64,000 nucleotides of DNA, taken from NCBI GenBank assembly GCA_947460235.1, contig CANHGK010000012.1:21555-85554 (forward strand), in the 5' to 3' direction. This document shows positions 37,243-47,233 of this stretch, piece by piece. This DNA is from Paenibacillaceae bacterium. Lineage in GTDB: Bacteria; Bacillota; Bacilli; Paenibacillales; CANHGK01. The notes below the pieces were generated by a model. The model was not told where the DNA came from and made no database searches. It saw nothing but the letters and a program-made list of their open reading frames with translations. Made by a program: the position numbers and the translations under genes. Every line of letters begins with the position of its first letter. The first letter of the stretch is position 1.

Positions 37243-37295
37243 GACCGCCATGATGATTTGAACGGAACCGTTCAAATCATCATGGCGGTCTTTTT
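37243..37295 (+). terminator. Perfect 48-bp palindromic terminator
   Basis: The 23-nt arms 37243-37265 and 37268-37290 are exact reverse complements separated by AA; TTTTT follows. It ends the nucleoside run on the plus strand. No T-run exists on the minus side. Confidence 0.92.
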
Positions 37296-37403
37296 GTATT
37301 TCGTTGTTTAGAAATTTTACATATCACGTCATTGGTCGTGTTGATCTGAAGGAATCGAATAACGATTTTTTTCTCCAAAGAGATGTAATATTTATTTTTT
37401 CGC

Positions 37404-37448
37404 TTGAAATAAGAACGTAAGTTCGTGTTATAATAAGAACATAAGTTC
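37404..37448 (+). promoter_or_regulatory. SOS promoter with two LexA boxes
   Basis: TTGAAA (37404-37409) and TATAAT (37429-37434, with a TGT extension) form a promoter with a 19-nt spacer. Two Bacillus-type LexA sites of form GAACnnnnGTTC flank the -10: GAACGTAAGTTC (37413-37424) in the spacer and GAACATAAGTTC (37437-37448) at the start region. Their centres are 24 bp apart. Confidence 0.88.
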
Positions 37449-37468
37449 CTATTGCGAGTGGTGATGAC

Positions 37469-38701
37469 ATGGAACGGGTTGTATTTTTAATTGACATGCA
37501 AAGTTTTTATGCAAGTGTAGAAAAAGCGGCACATCCTCAGTATCGCGATTTGCCGCTGATCGTTGCGGGGGATCCGGCGCGCCGATCGGGGATTGTGCTT
37601 GCTGCGTGTCCGCTTGCGAAGAAGTTTGGAATTGAGACGACGCAGCGTCTTGGCGAAGCGCTACGTAAATGTCCGGATGTGATCGTGATGCGGCCGCGAA
37701 TGGGTGAATATTTGAAGGTCTCCATTCAAATTAGTACGATTTTGCACGATTATACGGATCTTGTTGAACCGTATTCGATTGATGAGCAGTTTTGTGAGAT
37801 GACGCCGGTGATGCGATATTTTGGCAAATCGGCGGAAGAGATTGCTGCAGATATGCAGAAACGGATATCTGCAGAGATTGGTGTATATTCTCGCGTTGGT
37901 ATCGGTGAAAATAAGATGCTTGCTAAGCTTGCCTGTGATAATTTTGCGAAGAAGCGAGAGAGCGGTGTTTTTACGTTGCTCCGCCAACGGTTAGCCGAGG
38001 ATTTATGGCCACTACACATTGGGGCGATGTTTGGTGTTGGTTCGCGCATGGAGAAGCATTTGCAGCGCATCGGAATTTATACGATTGGTGAATTGGCGAA
38101 TACGCCAGTAGAATTGTTACGTTCAAAATGGGGTGTCAATGGTGTTGTGCTTTGGCGGACGGCACATGGCCTCGACGATTCACCAGTGACGATTCGAACG
38201 CATGACAGTCAGAAGGCGGTCGGTCACCAAATGACATTGCCGCGGGATTATCGTGATCCGCAGGAAATCGAAGTTGTTTTGTTGGAACTATGTGATGAAG
38301 TAGGTAGGCGATGCCGGCGAAAAGGGTACCGTGGAACCGTGCTATCGGTTGGTTGTGTCGGTGGCGGGCAAGATGAGCGGAGCGGGTTTCATCATCAGAT
38401 GACATTACCAGAACCGACGGCGATAACCCAAGAATTGTTTGCTGCTGCACGAGGAATGTTCCGCAACTATTGGGATCAAGGACCTGTAAGACGTATGGGT
38501 GTTTCTCTCAGTGGATTGCAGACGAATGAGTGGGTGCAGATGACATTGTTTGAAGATCGCGAGCGGCAAGAAACGTTAGAGAAAACATTAGATGATATTA
38601 AAGATAAGTTTGGTAGTGCGGTGATTCGCCGTGCAAGTTCATTTTTAGCGGCTGGTCAAGCTGATGCGCGATCACGCAAAATCGGCGGACATTATGAATA
38701 A
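37469..38701 (+). CDS. polY2: Y-family DNA polymerase (PolY2/YqjW type)
   Basis: This is a translesion polymerase. The 410-aa protein has FLIDMQSFYASVE with metal ligand Asp9 and YSIDEQF with Asp105 and Glu106, plus the helix-hairpin-helix region near 190 (FGVGSRMEKHLQRIGI). A beta-clamp-binding motif QMTLF lies at 357-361. Glu-Gln-Phe after YSID, instead of the Glu-Ala/Cys-Phe of DinB, and the downstream YolD-like gene place it with YqjW/UvrX. Two LexA boxes control it. The ribosome site (GAGTGGTG) is weak. Confidence 0.9.
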   Translation: MERVVFLIDMQSFYASVEKAAHPQYRDLPLIVAGDPARRSGIVLAACPLAKKFGIETTQRLGEALRKCPDVIVMRPRMGEYLKVSIQISTILHDYTDLVEPYSIDEQFCEMTPVMRYFGKSAEEIAADMQKRISAEIGVYSRVGIGENKMLAKLACDNFAKKRESGVFTLLRQRLAEDLWPLHIGAMFGVGSRMEKHLQRIGIYTIGELANTPVELLRSKWGVNGVVLWRTAHGLDDSPVTIRTHDSQKAVGHQMTLPRDYRDPQEIEVVLLELCDEVGRRCRRKGYRGTVLSVGCVGGGQDERSGFHHQMTLPEPTAITQELFAAARGMFRNYWDQGPVRRMGVSLSGLQTNEWVQMTLFEDRERQETLEKTLDDIKDKFGSAVIRRASSFLAAGQADARSRKIGGHYE

Positions 38702-38736
38702 GGAAAAGAATTTGTTACAGTGTTGGGGGTGGATGG

Positions 38737-39156
38737 ATGCAATACGGAAAATTATCGGTAGGGAAGAATGTGCTTTGGGAATCGAGCCGAATGATGTTGC
38801 CTGAACATCGCGAGGCGTTTGTTGCGGAGCGCAAACAATGGGGACAAGCGGTCAAACCGCTACCGGATGAACAAGTAACGTCTGTTTGGTTGGAGTGTTT
38901 GGAATTATCATTTCGCAATCGCGCAGTGATTCGGATTGTTGTATGGGAAATTCATCGGGAAATCGTCAAATACGGATATGTTCGTGCAGTTGATTTCGCA
39001 AAGCAACGGATACAATTGGAGTCATTACACGTTTCAGACGAAACTGGGGAATTGGAATTCGGAAGTTTGAAACATGCCGAACCTAGGACGGGCGTTGGTA
39101 GTCGGATGTGGATATGCTGGAACGATGTGATTGGATTGGAGACGATTTACGAATAA
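38737..39156 (+). CDS. yqjX: YolD-like protein (YqjX type)
   Basis: A 139-aa protein whose start contains MMLPEHREAF and whose body matches the YolD-like family. Members are usually encoded right after UvrX/YqjW polymerases and are part of the SOS response; their biochemical role is not established. GGGGGTGG precedes the ATG. No terminator separates it from the GH31 gene 62 nt downstream. Confidence 0.78.
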   Translation: MQYGKLSVGKNVLWESSRMMLPEHREAFVAERKQWGQAVKPLPDEQVTSVWLECLELSFRNRAVIRIVVWEIHREIVKYGYVRAVDFAKQRIQLESLHVSDETGELEFGSLKHAEPRTGVGSRMWICWNDVIGLETIYE

Positions 39157-39218
39157 AGCAGGATTTTTCGCCATCGACGTCGAAACAACGGACATTCCAA
39201 GGTGGAGGTGTCGACAAC

Positions 39219-41600
39219 TTGATAGACAACGTAACTCATCCAAAACGTACACGTAACAGGCTCATCAGCATCGCTGCAATTTTGTTGGTGACTGCAATGG
39301 CGTTTAGTGCGTCAGGATGTACAAGCACGCCAAATGATGCACAACCGTCATCTTCGCCGCAAGCGAATACAGAGAATCAATTGCTAACTGTTAAGCAGAC
39401 CGGTGATTTGTTGGAGTGGGAAAACAAAGGAACAAAAATTCAAGTTCAAATCTGCATGAATAATATTATGAAAGTTCGTTACCTCCCGAAAGGGATGGAA
39501 GATAAACATACAGATGTTATTATTGACCGAACATGGGAATCGGTGAATGCACAAATGGATGTCACTGCTCGTCCGATTGTCATAAAGACGAAACAGATGA
39601 CTGTGAAAGTCGATCCAGAAAAAAATACGCTTGACGTATATGACGCAAACGACAAGATGATGATGAAACAAATCAAAGTTGATGTGGATAAGTCTGACTA
39701 CCAATTTGAGCACGCATCGTCGAATGACATTTTGTACGGATTGCATGGATACGATGCATGGCAATCGACATCGGAGGGAATCGTACGTCCGTATGGCGGT
39801 ATTTTTAAAGGAGGTACGCAAGGTTATCCGTCAGCACCGTGGATTTGGTCACCGAGTGGTTGGGGGATGTTAGTCGACGCATTAACGGGTAAAGCTGGTA
39901 ACAGTAGTGAAAAAATCAGTTTGAATGGAATACCAAAAAACTATCCTTTTACTTACTTTATCGTATTAGGAAATAGCTATGAATTGATGGGAAGTTTGTC
40001 AGAGATTAGCGGTAAAGCACCAATGTTCCCAAAATGGGCGATGGGCTTTACGAATAGTGAATGGGGTATCGACGAGAAGGAATTGAAAAGTATCGTGAAT
40101 ACCTATCGTCAAAAGAAATTGCCAATCGATAATTACACGCTTGATTTTGATTGGAAAGCGTGGGGTGAAGATCATTACGGTGATTTCATATGGAACACCA
40201 AAAATTTCCCGGATGGCTCAAGCGGTAAACTACGTGATGATATGGAAAAATTAGGGGTGAAATTGACTGGTATTTGGAAGCCGAGGATTCACTTCAAAAC
40301 AGAACATGGACAATATGCTAAAGACCACGGATTTTTCGTGAAAACAAAACAACCATATTCAGACTATTTTTCAGGAAAACTAACCCTAGACATTGATTTT
40401 ACAATTCCTGATGCACGCAAATGGTATTTCGATCATGCGAAAGATGCATTTAAGAGTGGATTGGTCGGATGGTGGAACGATGAGGCGGATGATGGAACAG
40501 CGTTACAGTTCATGATGATGCAAAAAGCACTTTATGATGGACAACGTAGTATTAGCCCCCTACGAGTGTGGTCCATGAATCGTAACTTTTATCTTGGTGA
40601 TCAACGCTATGGTTATGGTGCTTGGTCAGGTGATATTAGTTCAAGTGCAAAGGCGATGAGTGAACAACCAACAAAAATGTTGTCAGCAGTAAATGTAGGC
40701 TTGAATAAGTGGAGCATGGATACCGGGGGATTCCAAGGTACACCTGATCCAGAAACCTATACTCGCTGGATGCAGTTTAGTGCATTAGTACCAGTATTCC
40801 GAGTGCATGGTACGCTTAATCAACAACGTCAACCATGGGTATATGGAGAAGTCGCTGAAAAAGCAGTGAAACCAATGATGTACTGGCGTTACGAGCATAT
40901 TCCGTATATTTATAGTTATGAGCGGGAAACGTACGACAACGGAATTGGATTGGTACGTCCATTGTTCTATGAATTCGGAAAAGATGATAAAGTTCAAAAT
41001 ATTTCGAATGAGTGGATGTTTGGTGATCATATGCTTGCTGCTCCGGTCACCGATGAATGGGTTTCCAACTGGCCGATCTATTTACCTGAAGGAACTTGGT
41101 ATGATTATTTCAAAGGTACAAAGTATGAGGGCAAACAACAATTCTTATATAAAGTAGACGATAAAACATGGCAGGATGTACCGTTATTTATACGTCAAGG
41201 TGCCATTATTCCTTCTCAACCGTACATGAACTATGTTGGTGAGAAACCGGTTCCTGAAATTACGCTAGATTTGTTCCCAGATACGCGTGAAACGTCATTC
41301 AGTTACTATGATGACGATGGGGCAACCTATGATTATGAAAAAGGTATATATTTCAAACAAAATATGCACTTAAAACAAGAAGGTAAAACTGTAAATTTCA
41401 AAATCGATGCGGTTGAAGGTACGTTTAAGTCTGAACTTAAAACATATTTAATTAAAATTCATGGCCTAAAAGGAAAATCAGTAACATTTGGTGGTGCGGC
41501 AGTGCAGAACGTTGCCGTTTCAAAAGATATTTATGGTGACGTGACTATCGTAAAAGTTCCGGCAGGCCAAGAAGGCGCGCTAGAATTATCGGTTGAATAG
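39219..41600 (+). CDS. GH31 alpha-glucosidase-family lipoprotein
   Basis: This is a 793-aa extracytoplasmic glycosidase. A basic start and hydrophobic stretch (residues 10-31) end in ASGC, so Cys34 is the likely lipidation site; a Ser/Pro/Asn linker follows. The GH31 barrel shows FTNSEWG, YTLDFDWKAWG, the nucleophile Asp421 in WWNDEAD and the acid/base Asp472 in WSGDIS. Beta-sandwich domains close the protein. Substrate is an alpha-glucoside or alpha-xyloside, not resolvable here. The frame opens at 39108 inside the previous gene, but TTG 39219 has GGTGGAGGTG 8 nt upstream. Confidence 0.88.
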   Translation: MIDNVTHPKRTRNRLISIAAILLVTAMAFSASGCTSTPNDAQPSSSPQANTENQLLTVKQTGDLLEWENKGTKIQVQICMNNIMKVRYLPKGMEDKHTDVIIDRTWESVNAQMDVTARPIVIKTKQMTVKVDPEKNTLDVYDANDKMMMKQIKVDVDKSDYQFEHASSNDILYGLHGYDAWQSTSEGIVRPYGGIFKGGTQGYPSAPWIWSPSGWGMLVDALTGKAGNSSEKISLNGIPKNYPFTYFIVLGNSYELMGSLSEISGKAPMFPKWAMGFTNSEWGIDEKELKSIVNTYRQKKLPIDNYTLDFDWKAWGEDHYGDFIWNTKNFPDGSSGKLRDDMEKLGVKLTGIWKPRIHFKTEHGQYAKDHGFFVKTKQPYSDYFSGKLTLDIDFTIPDARKWYFDHAKDAFKSGLVGWWNDEADDGTALQFMMMQKALYDGQRSISPLRVWSMNRNFYLGDQRYGYGAWSGDISSSAKAMSEQPTKMLSAVNVGLNKWSMDTGGFQGTPDPETYTRWMQFSALVPVFRVHGTLNQQRQPWVYGEVAEKAVKPMMYWRYEHIPYIYSYERETYDNGIGLVRPLFYEFGKDDKVQNISNEWMFGDHMLAAPVTDEWVSNWPIYLPEGTWYDYFKGTKYEGKQQFLYKVDDKTWQDVPLFIRQGAIIPSQPYMNYVGEKPVPEITLDLFPDTRETSFSYYDDDGATYDYEKGIYFKQNMHLKQEGKTVNFKIDAVEGTFKSELKTYLIKIHGLKGKSVTFGGAAVQNVAVSKDIYGDVTIVKVPAGQEGALELSVE

Positions 41601-41603
41601 TTG

Positions 41604-41638
41604 AAAAACCGGTTCCTTCCGAGGAATCGGTTTTTTTT
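41604..41638 (+). terminator. Intrinsic terminator after the GH31 gene
   Basis: AACCGGTTCCT pairs with AGGAATCGGTT around TCCG, with eight T following and AAAAA in front. It begins 4 nt after the stop. Confidence 0.9.
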
Positions 41639-41649
41639 AGGAAGTTAAA

Positions 41650-41678
41650 TTGACTCATTTTGAGGGGATGGCTATAAT
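41650..41678 (+). promoter_or_regulatory. Sigma-A promoter of secDF
   Basis: TTGACT (41650-41655), 17 nt, TATAAT (41673-41678). Since it lies inside the open frame upstream of secD, it also shows that SecD starts downstream at 41740. Confidence 0.85.
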
Positions 41679-41739
41679 TAGTTCAGTCCGCGAGAGGTGG
41701 ACAAGGTTGCTGATCAGACAAAAGGGGGACCAATGGTTT

Positions 41740-42993
41740 ATGGATTTCAAAAGACTGCTCGTATTTATCCTTCTTATTGCAGTTACATTCGGTGTCATTG
41801 TTTTTACAGGAGGATACAGTAGTTCACTCAACATTCCTGGACATACGAAACTTGGATTGGACTTGAAAGGCGGTTTTGAGATTCTTTATAAAGCGAGTCC
41901 GATTGAAGATGGGAAAGCAGTGGAACGTGATTCACTCGTTCAAACAGCACAAAGTTTGGAGAAACGTGTGAACGCCTACGGGGTAGCTGAGCCTGAGGTC
42001 TTAATCGAAGGAACAGATCGAATTCGTGTTCGAATTGCAGGGGTTTCTAATGAATCGAAGTTGCGGGATATTTTAAGTAAACCAGCTGAATTGACATTTC
42101 GTTCAGATGATGGGAAGAAAAAAGAATTAATTGGTACGGACTTCGTTGAAAAAGGTGCGATGCTTGATTATGATCCGAATACGAAGGAACCGATCATTTC
42201 GCTAACGGTGAAAGATGCAAGTAAATTCACTGAAATTACACAGCGGTTAAATGGCAAACAATTAGCGATCTATTTGGATGATAAAATGCTTACGAATCCA
42301 GTGATTCGAGATGTTATTTCTACTGGTAAAGCTGTTATTTCAGGAAGTTATACAGCTGAAGAAGCAAAAGATATCGCAGACACCATTAATCTTGGGGCAC
42401 TTCCACTTAAATTAAATGAAATTTATATGCAACGTGTTGGTGCGACATTAGGTCAGGAATCTTTCCAAAAAACAGTTTGGGCTGGCGGTGTGGCAACACT
42501 AATCGTTGTCATCTTTATGATTCTTTTCTATCGTTTACCTGGAGTTATTGCAAGTATATCGATTGTGACATACATTTGGTTGTTGTTAACGACCATGAAT
42601 TTAATGGGTGTGACATTAACATTACCAGGAATTGCGGCTTTTGTTTTGGCAGTCGGTATGGCCGTTGATGCCAACATAATTACGTATGAACGGATCAAAG
42701 AAGAAATTCGAGTCGGTAAATCAATTATGTCATCGTTACGTGCAGGTTCTAAAACATCTTTGGTAACAATTATGGATGCGAACTTAACGACAATTATCGC
42801 AGGTCTCGTATTGTATCAATTTGGTACAGGTGCAATTCAAGGTTTCGCGTTGACGCTAATCGTCAGTATTGTACTGAGTGTCATTACAAATGTTTATTTT
42901 TCACGTTTGTTAATGTGGTGCTTGATCAGAAGCGGTGCATTCGTAAAACCGTTTTATTATGGTGTAAAGGAGTCGGAAATCAGTGCGCTATAA
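41740..42993 (+). CDS. secD: Protein translocase subunit SecD
   Basis: SecD with SecF uses the proton gradient to pull proteins released from SecYEG. The 417-aa protein has an N-terminal membrane helix, then GLDLKGGFEILY, a large external domain and five C-terminal membrane segments including AVGMAVDANIITYERIKEE. Its external domain is short, as in other Firmicutes. AAAGGGGG lies 11 nt before ATG 41740. In B. subtilis SecD and SecF are fused; here they are separate genes with a small overlap. Confidence 0.95.
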   Translation: MDFKRLLVFILLIAVTFGVIVFTGGYSSSLNIPGHTKLGLDLKGGFEILYKASPIEDGKAVERDSLVQTAQSLEKRVNAYGVAEPEVLIEGTDRIRVRIAGVSNESKLRDILSKPAELTFRSDDGKKKELIGTDFVEKGAMLDYDPNTKEPIISLTVKDASKFTEITQRLNGKQLAIYLDDKMLTNPVIRDVISTGKAVISGSYTAEEAKDIADTINLGALPLKLNEIYMQRVGATLGQESFQKTVWAGGVATLIVVIFMILFYRLPGVIASISIVTYIWLLLTTMNLMGVTLTLPGIAAFVLAVGMAVDANIITYERIKEEIRVGKSIMSSLRAGSKTSLVTIMDANLTTIIAGLVLYQFGTGAIQGFALTLIVSIVLSVITNVYFSRLLMWCLIRSGAFVKPFYYGVKESEISAL

Positions 42994-43906
42994 TTGGAAA
43001 ATTGATTTTATCAAAAATAGAAAACACTCATTTATGTTTTCTGGAATAATTACGGTTCTCGGTATTGTAATATTGCTTATCTTTGGCCTCAATCTTGGTG
43101 TTGATTTCCGTGCGGGAACAACGATTGATGTAAATATGGGGAAATCGGTCGAACAATCATTAGTGCAAGAAGCAGTTTCTGAATCGAAATTAGAAGCGGA
43201 ATCTATAACCATTGGTGGAACAAATGCTGACCGAGCAACCATTCGATTTAAGGATTCAATTAACAAAACGCAAGTAGAAGCATTACTTACATCAATCGAA
43301 AATCGTACAGGTTTAAAACCTGATAGCGAAGAAAATACCGTTTCACCAGATTTAGCTCAAGAATTAGCTCAAAAAGCAATATATGCAGTATTAATCGCAA
43401 GTGTATTTATTATGGTATATGTTGCAATTCGCTTTGAATGGCGCTTTGCAATTGCCGGAATCGCTGCATTGTTACACGATGCATTTATCGTCATTTCATT
43501 GTTCTCGTTATTGCGATTTGAGGTGAATTTACCGTTTATCGCTGCTGTGTTGACCATCATCGGTTATTCCATCAACGATACGATCGTCATTTTCGACAGA
43601 ATTCGTTCAAATATGCGATATGCGAAAATTCGCAACGAAGATGATCTAGGACAATTGGTAAACGAGAGCATTTGGCAAACGATGACCCGCTCAATTAACA
43701 CAGTAATGACCGTATTAATTTGTTCATTGATTTTATTTTTCTTCGGTGGAATACCGATTAAGTTGTTCTCATTGGCAATGATTTTTGGACTCGTTAGTGG
43801 TTGTTATTCTTCCGTGTTTATTGCGAGTCCAATCTGGTATTTATTAAAGAAAGCTTCCATAAACAGTAACAATGCAACTGCTGTTCAAAAAGCGGTAGCA
43901 AAGTGA
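42983..43906 (+). CDS. secF: Protein translocase subunit SecF
   Basis: This is the partner of SecD, 307 aa. It has the N-terminal helix, the signature GVDFRAGTTIDV near residue 41, a small external domain and five membrane segments with GYSINDTIVIFDRIRSN. The start GTG 42983 lies inside the last codons of secD, in another frame, so translation is probably coupled. Confidence 0.95.
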   Translation: MRYNWKIDFIKNRKHSFMFSGIITVLGIVILLIFGLNLGVDFRAGTTIDVNMGKSVEQSLVQEAVSESKLEAESITIGGTNADRATIRFKDSINKTQVEALLTSIENRTGLKPDSEENTVSPDLAQELAQKAIYAVLIASVFIMVYVAIRFEWRFAIAGIAALLHDAFIVISLFSLLRFEVNLPFIAAVLTIIGYSINDTIVIFDRIRSNMRYAKIRNEDDLGQLVNESIWQTMTRSINTVMTVLICSLILFFFGGIPIKLFSLAMIFGLVSGCYSSVFIASPIWYLLKKASINSNNATAVQKAVAK

Positions 43907-43953
43907 ATCGAATAACGAATCTTTTTGAAACCGTTCAGGATGGTGAACGCTAG

Positions 43954-44904
43954 ATGCGACTTGATAGAAGTCGTGATGTGCTAAACATTACAATTTGGAG
44001 TATTGCTTGTAATTTATTACTTGTATTTGTCAAAGGCACCGTAGGTTGGTTTGCGAATAGTCGTGCACTTTTAGCTGATGCAGTTGAGTCGGTATCTGAT
44101 TTAGTAGGTACCATTGTTACCTTAATCGGTATTCGTGCAGCTTCGATGCCTCCAGATCGCGATCATCCATACGGACATGGAAAAGCGGAGTCGATCGCTT
44201 CCATTATTGTTTCTGTGTTAATCATGGTTTTTGGTGCCGAAGTATTGATTCGCGCAATTCAATCCATGCAATATGGGGTAAATGGACCTCCTCAAATTTG
44301 GGCGTTGTTCGCAGTTGCTTTGACGTTTTTGGTAAAAGAAACATTATTTCGAGTGCAATTTAATATCGGTAAAAAACACAATTCCCAAGCGTTGATGACT
44401 CATGCTTGGGAACATCGTTCAGATGTATATTCATCAATTGCAGTATTTATTGGGATTACAGGTTCTTGGTTGGGTAAATTTTTGGGGTTAACTTGGATGT
44501 ACTGGTTGGATACCGTTGCAAGTTGTGTGGTTTCGTTAATCATTATTAATATGGGTTATCGTCTAGTCATGGAAGCGATCCATAACACAATGGATCATGT
44601 CATGCATCCAGAGGATTCACGTGAATTAATTCAAGCAGTGCGCAGTGTAAACGGTGTTATTGATGTGGATGATTTGCGTGCGCGGGAGCACGGTCATTAT
44701 GTGGTTGTCGATTTGAAAATTAGTGTGAATCCTCACATTAGCGTTCAAGAGGGTCACGATATCGCCAAACAAAGTAAACAAAAGTTAATAGAAACATTTC
44801 CATATGTGCTTGATGTGCTTATCCACGTCAATCCGTATGGACCGTCATATCCATACAAAACCGATAAACAAGAACGAAGTGAGTTTCCAGGAATTATTCA
44901 CTAG
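43954..44904 (+). CDS. Cation diffusion facilitator family transporter
   Basis: This exports a divalent metal (Zn, Mn, Fe or Co) by proton antiport. The 316-aa protein has six membrane segments. The metal-site motifs are DAVESVSD (helix 2, DxxxD) and HAWEHRSDVYSS (helix 5, HxxxD). The second is the pattern of the Mn/Zn branches; the helix 2 DxxxD, rather than HxxxD, argues against a pure zinc specificity. A cytoplasmic ferredoxin-like domain ends the protein. AGGATGG precedes the ATG. Confidence 0.88.
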   Translation: MRLDRSRDVLNITIWSIACNLLLVFVKGTVGWFANSRALLADAVESVSDLVGTIVTLIGIRAASMPPDRDHPYGHGKAESIASIIVSVLIMVFGAEVLIRAIQSMQYGVNGPPQIWALFAVALTFLVKETLFRVQFNIGKKHNSQALMTHAWEHRSDVYSSIAVFIGITGSWLGKFLGLTWMYWLDTVASCVVSLIIINMGYRLVMEAIHNTMDHVMHPEDSRELIQAVRSVNGVIDVDDLRAREHGHYVVVDLKISVNPHISVQEGHDIAKQSKQKLIETFPYVLDVLIHVNPYGPSYPYKTDKQERSEFPGIIH

Positions 44905-44937
44905 TATTTTTACATTGAAGGTAAAGGAGTGGCCTCG

Positions 44938-47217
44938 ATGGTCAATGCACGTTCAAAATGGAGTTTTCGGGGCCGCCACCCTGAACTTGAAAATCAATTT
45001 ATTCAAGAATTAAAACTGGATCCTTTGGTTGCACGTTTACTTACCCTTCGTGGGGTAAAAACGATCGAACAAGGGAAACAGTTTTTGTTTTTTTCTGAAC
45101 CAGAGATGTATGATCCGTTTTTGTTTCATTCGATGATCGGGGTAGTTGTGCGAATTAAACAAGCCATTACTGATCATGAAAAAATCATGGTATATGGTGA
45201 TTACGATGCCGATGGAGTAAGTAGTACAGCTCTTATGGCTAGTATTGTAGGAAGTATCGGAGGCACTGTTAGTACATACATTCCGCATCGTATGAAAGAA
45301 GGATATGGTTTAAATAAGATTGCAATCCAAAAAGCAGCAGATCAAGGGATCAAATTGATAATTACTGTAGATACAGGAATTAGTGCAGTAGATGAAATCG
45401 CATGTGCAAGGTCACTTGGGATTGATGTAATTGTAACGGATCATCATGAACCGCCTGCATTATTACCCGATGCTAATTTTATCATTAACCCGAAAGTAGA
45501 CGATTGTGGATACCCGTACCGAGAGTTGGCAGGTGTAGGTGTTGCGTTAAAAGTAGCACAAGCATTATCGCCGAAAATTGATGAAACACTTTTTCAATAT
45601 GCAGCAATCGGTACAATTGCAGATATGATGGTTTTGACCGATGAAAATCGTACGATCGTACATAGAGGACTTTTATCGATGCGCAAAAATCCATTGCCTG
45701 GAATTAAGGCGTTGTTGAATGTTGCAAACATCAACTATCAAAATGTAAAAGCACATGAAATTGGTTTTTCAGTTGGACCGCGAATAAATGCGAGTGGAAG
45801 ACTTGATAATGCAAAGCCAGCACTCGATTTATATATGTCCAAGGATCCCACACAAGCAGTATTATTAGCATATGAATTAGACCAAGCAAATGCTGAACGG
45901 CAGGCGCTTGTGAAAGATATCGCAGTACAAGCGATTAACCAAATGACAGATGAGATGAAAAAGAAACGTTCGGTAATCATTGTGAAATCGAACGAATGGC
46001 CAATGGGCGTTGTTGGAATTGTTGCTGCCAGGTTAATGGAAATGGTTCAACGACCTGTTATCGTGATGAGAGTAGATGAGGCGAGCGGCGAAATCAAAGG
46101 TTCTGCTCGAGCACCAAAAGGTGTTGATTTAATTGGTTTGCTGCGAGAGGTGGAGCACTTTTTTACCCATTATGGCGGTCATGCAGTTGCAGCAGGAATG
46201 GCCGTGCATATTGAAGATTTCGATGCGTTTGAATCGGCCATTGAACAAGCGGCCCGTGCCAAATATGGAGATGCGTTGTTAACGTGGCGAAGTGAATTGG
46301 ATATTGATGTGGATATTGAGGATTTCGAGATAAGCGTTGAAACAATCGAACAACTTGAATTGCTCGAACCATTTGGGATTGGTAATCCGAAACCGCTTAT
46401 CATGTGGCCCTATGAAGAAATTAAAGACATTCGATGGATGGGTAAGAACAAAGAACATATCAAAATTACGACGAATACGGTTGAAGCGATCCGTTTCCAG
46501 GCAAGTGAATGGCAATCATCAATCAGTAAAGAAGGAGCAATTACTTTTGTTGGAGAACCATCGATAAATGAATACAATGGTAAAAAAAGCGTGCAAATCA
46601 TGATTAAAGATGCACAAGTACTAGGGCCGAAATTGTCGTTCAAAGCGCTAACCGATTCAGCAAATGAAAAAGAAAATAGATTAGTTTGGAATTCAACCTT
46701 GCAAGATTGGGAACTTCTAAATGCGACAACATCCGTAAAATCATTAATCATTCCACATTTGCCATATACGGAATTTCAAAAAGAAAAATTAATATCAACG
46801 TTATTTCTTAGAAAATCCTTTACAACGATCGTTGTACAGGCACTCGATATGTCAACGAATTTACAGAAACCAGAACCGATTTTACCCGACCGCGAGCAAT
46901 GGACTTTTGTATATCGGTTAATCCGCGAACGAACACATTGGTCCAATCATTTAGAGACTTGGAATTATTGGATGGTATCCAGTGGATTTACATATACGCT
47001 CATTCGTTCCATGATCAGCGTTTTTGAAGAATTGAATTGGATTAAAAAAGAACAAGATCAATTGATTGTTTTACCTGCATTTAAGCGAAACTTGATTGAA
47101 TCCTCCATTTATCGTATGTTGGAAGAGACAGTTGTTAGTTCAGGGACGAGCAGATTACGATGGACGGAGCAACGTGTACGTAAACTGTTTAATGAATGTT
47201 TTCAACTGAAAGTATAA
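44938..47217 (+). CDS. recJ: Single-stranded-DNA-specific exonuclease RecJ
   Basis: RecJ is a 5'-3' single-strand exonuclease in recombination and repair. The 759-aa protein has the DHH phosphoesterase motifs [12 protein letters not shown] (about 85), [16 protein letters not shown] and the DHHA1 segment with [11 protein letters not shown], then an OB-fold region and the C-terminal RecJ extension found in Bacillales. AAAGGAG precedes ATG 44938; a GTG three codons earlier overlaps that site. It lies just before apt and relA, as in B. subtilis. Confidence 0.95.
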   Translation: MVNARSKWSFRGRHPELENQFIQELKLDPLVARLLTLRGVKTIEQGKQFLFFSEPEMYDPFLFHSMIGVVVRIKQAITDHEKIMVYGDYDADGVSSTALMASIVGSIGGTVSTYIPHRMKEGYGLNKIAIQKAADQGIKLIITVDTGISAVDEIACARSLGIDVIVTDHHEPPALLPDANFIINPKVDDCGYPYRELAGVGVALKVAQALSPKIDETLFQYAAIGTIADMMVLTDENRTIVHRGLLSMRKNPLPGIKALLNVANINYQNVKAHEIGFSVGPRINASGRLDNAKPALDLYMSKDPTQAVLLAYELDQANAERQALVKDIAVQAINQMTDEMKKKRSVIIVKSNEWPMGVVGIVAARLMEMVQRPVIVMRVDEASGEIKGSARAPKGVDLIGLLREVEHFFTHYGGHAVAAGMAVHIEDFDAFESAIEQAARAKYGDALLTWRSELDIDVDIEDFEISVETIEQLELLEPFGIGNPKPLIMWPYEEIKDIRWMGKNKEHIKITTNTVEAIRFQASEWQSSISKEGAITFVGEPSINEYNGKKSVQIMIKDAQVLGPKLSFKALTDSANEKENRLVWNSTLQDWELLNATTSVKSLIIPHLPYTEFQKEKLISTLFLRKSFTTIVVQALDMSTNLQKPEPILPDREQWTFVYRLIRERTHWSNHLETWNYWMVSSGFTYTLIRSMISVFEELNWIKKEQDQLIVLPAFKRNLIESSIYRMLEETVVSSGTSRLRWTEQRVRKLFNECFQLKV

Positions 47218-47233
47218 AAGGAGATTACTGAAC

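Noticed and set aside
36646..37275. 209-codon minus-strand open frame over the second PNP and yjfB
   Set aside because: It runs through the terminator arm and is antisense to two convincing genes.
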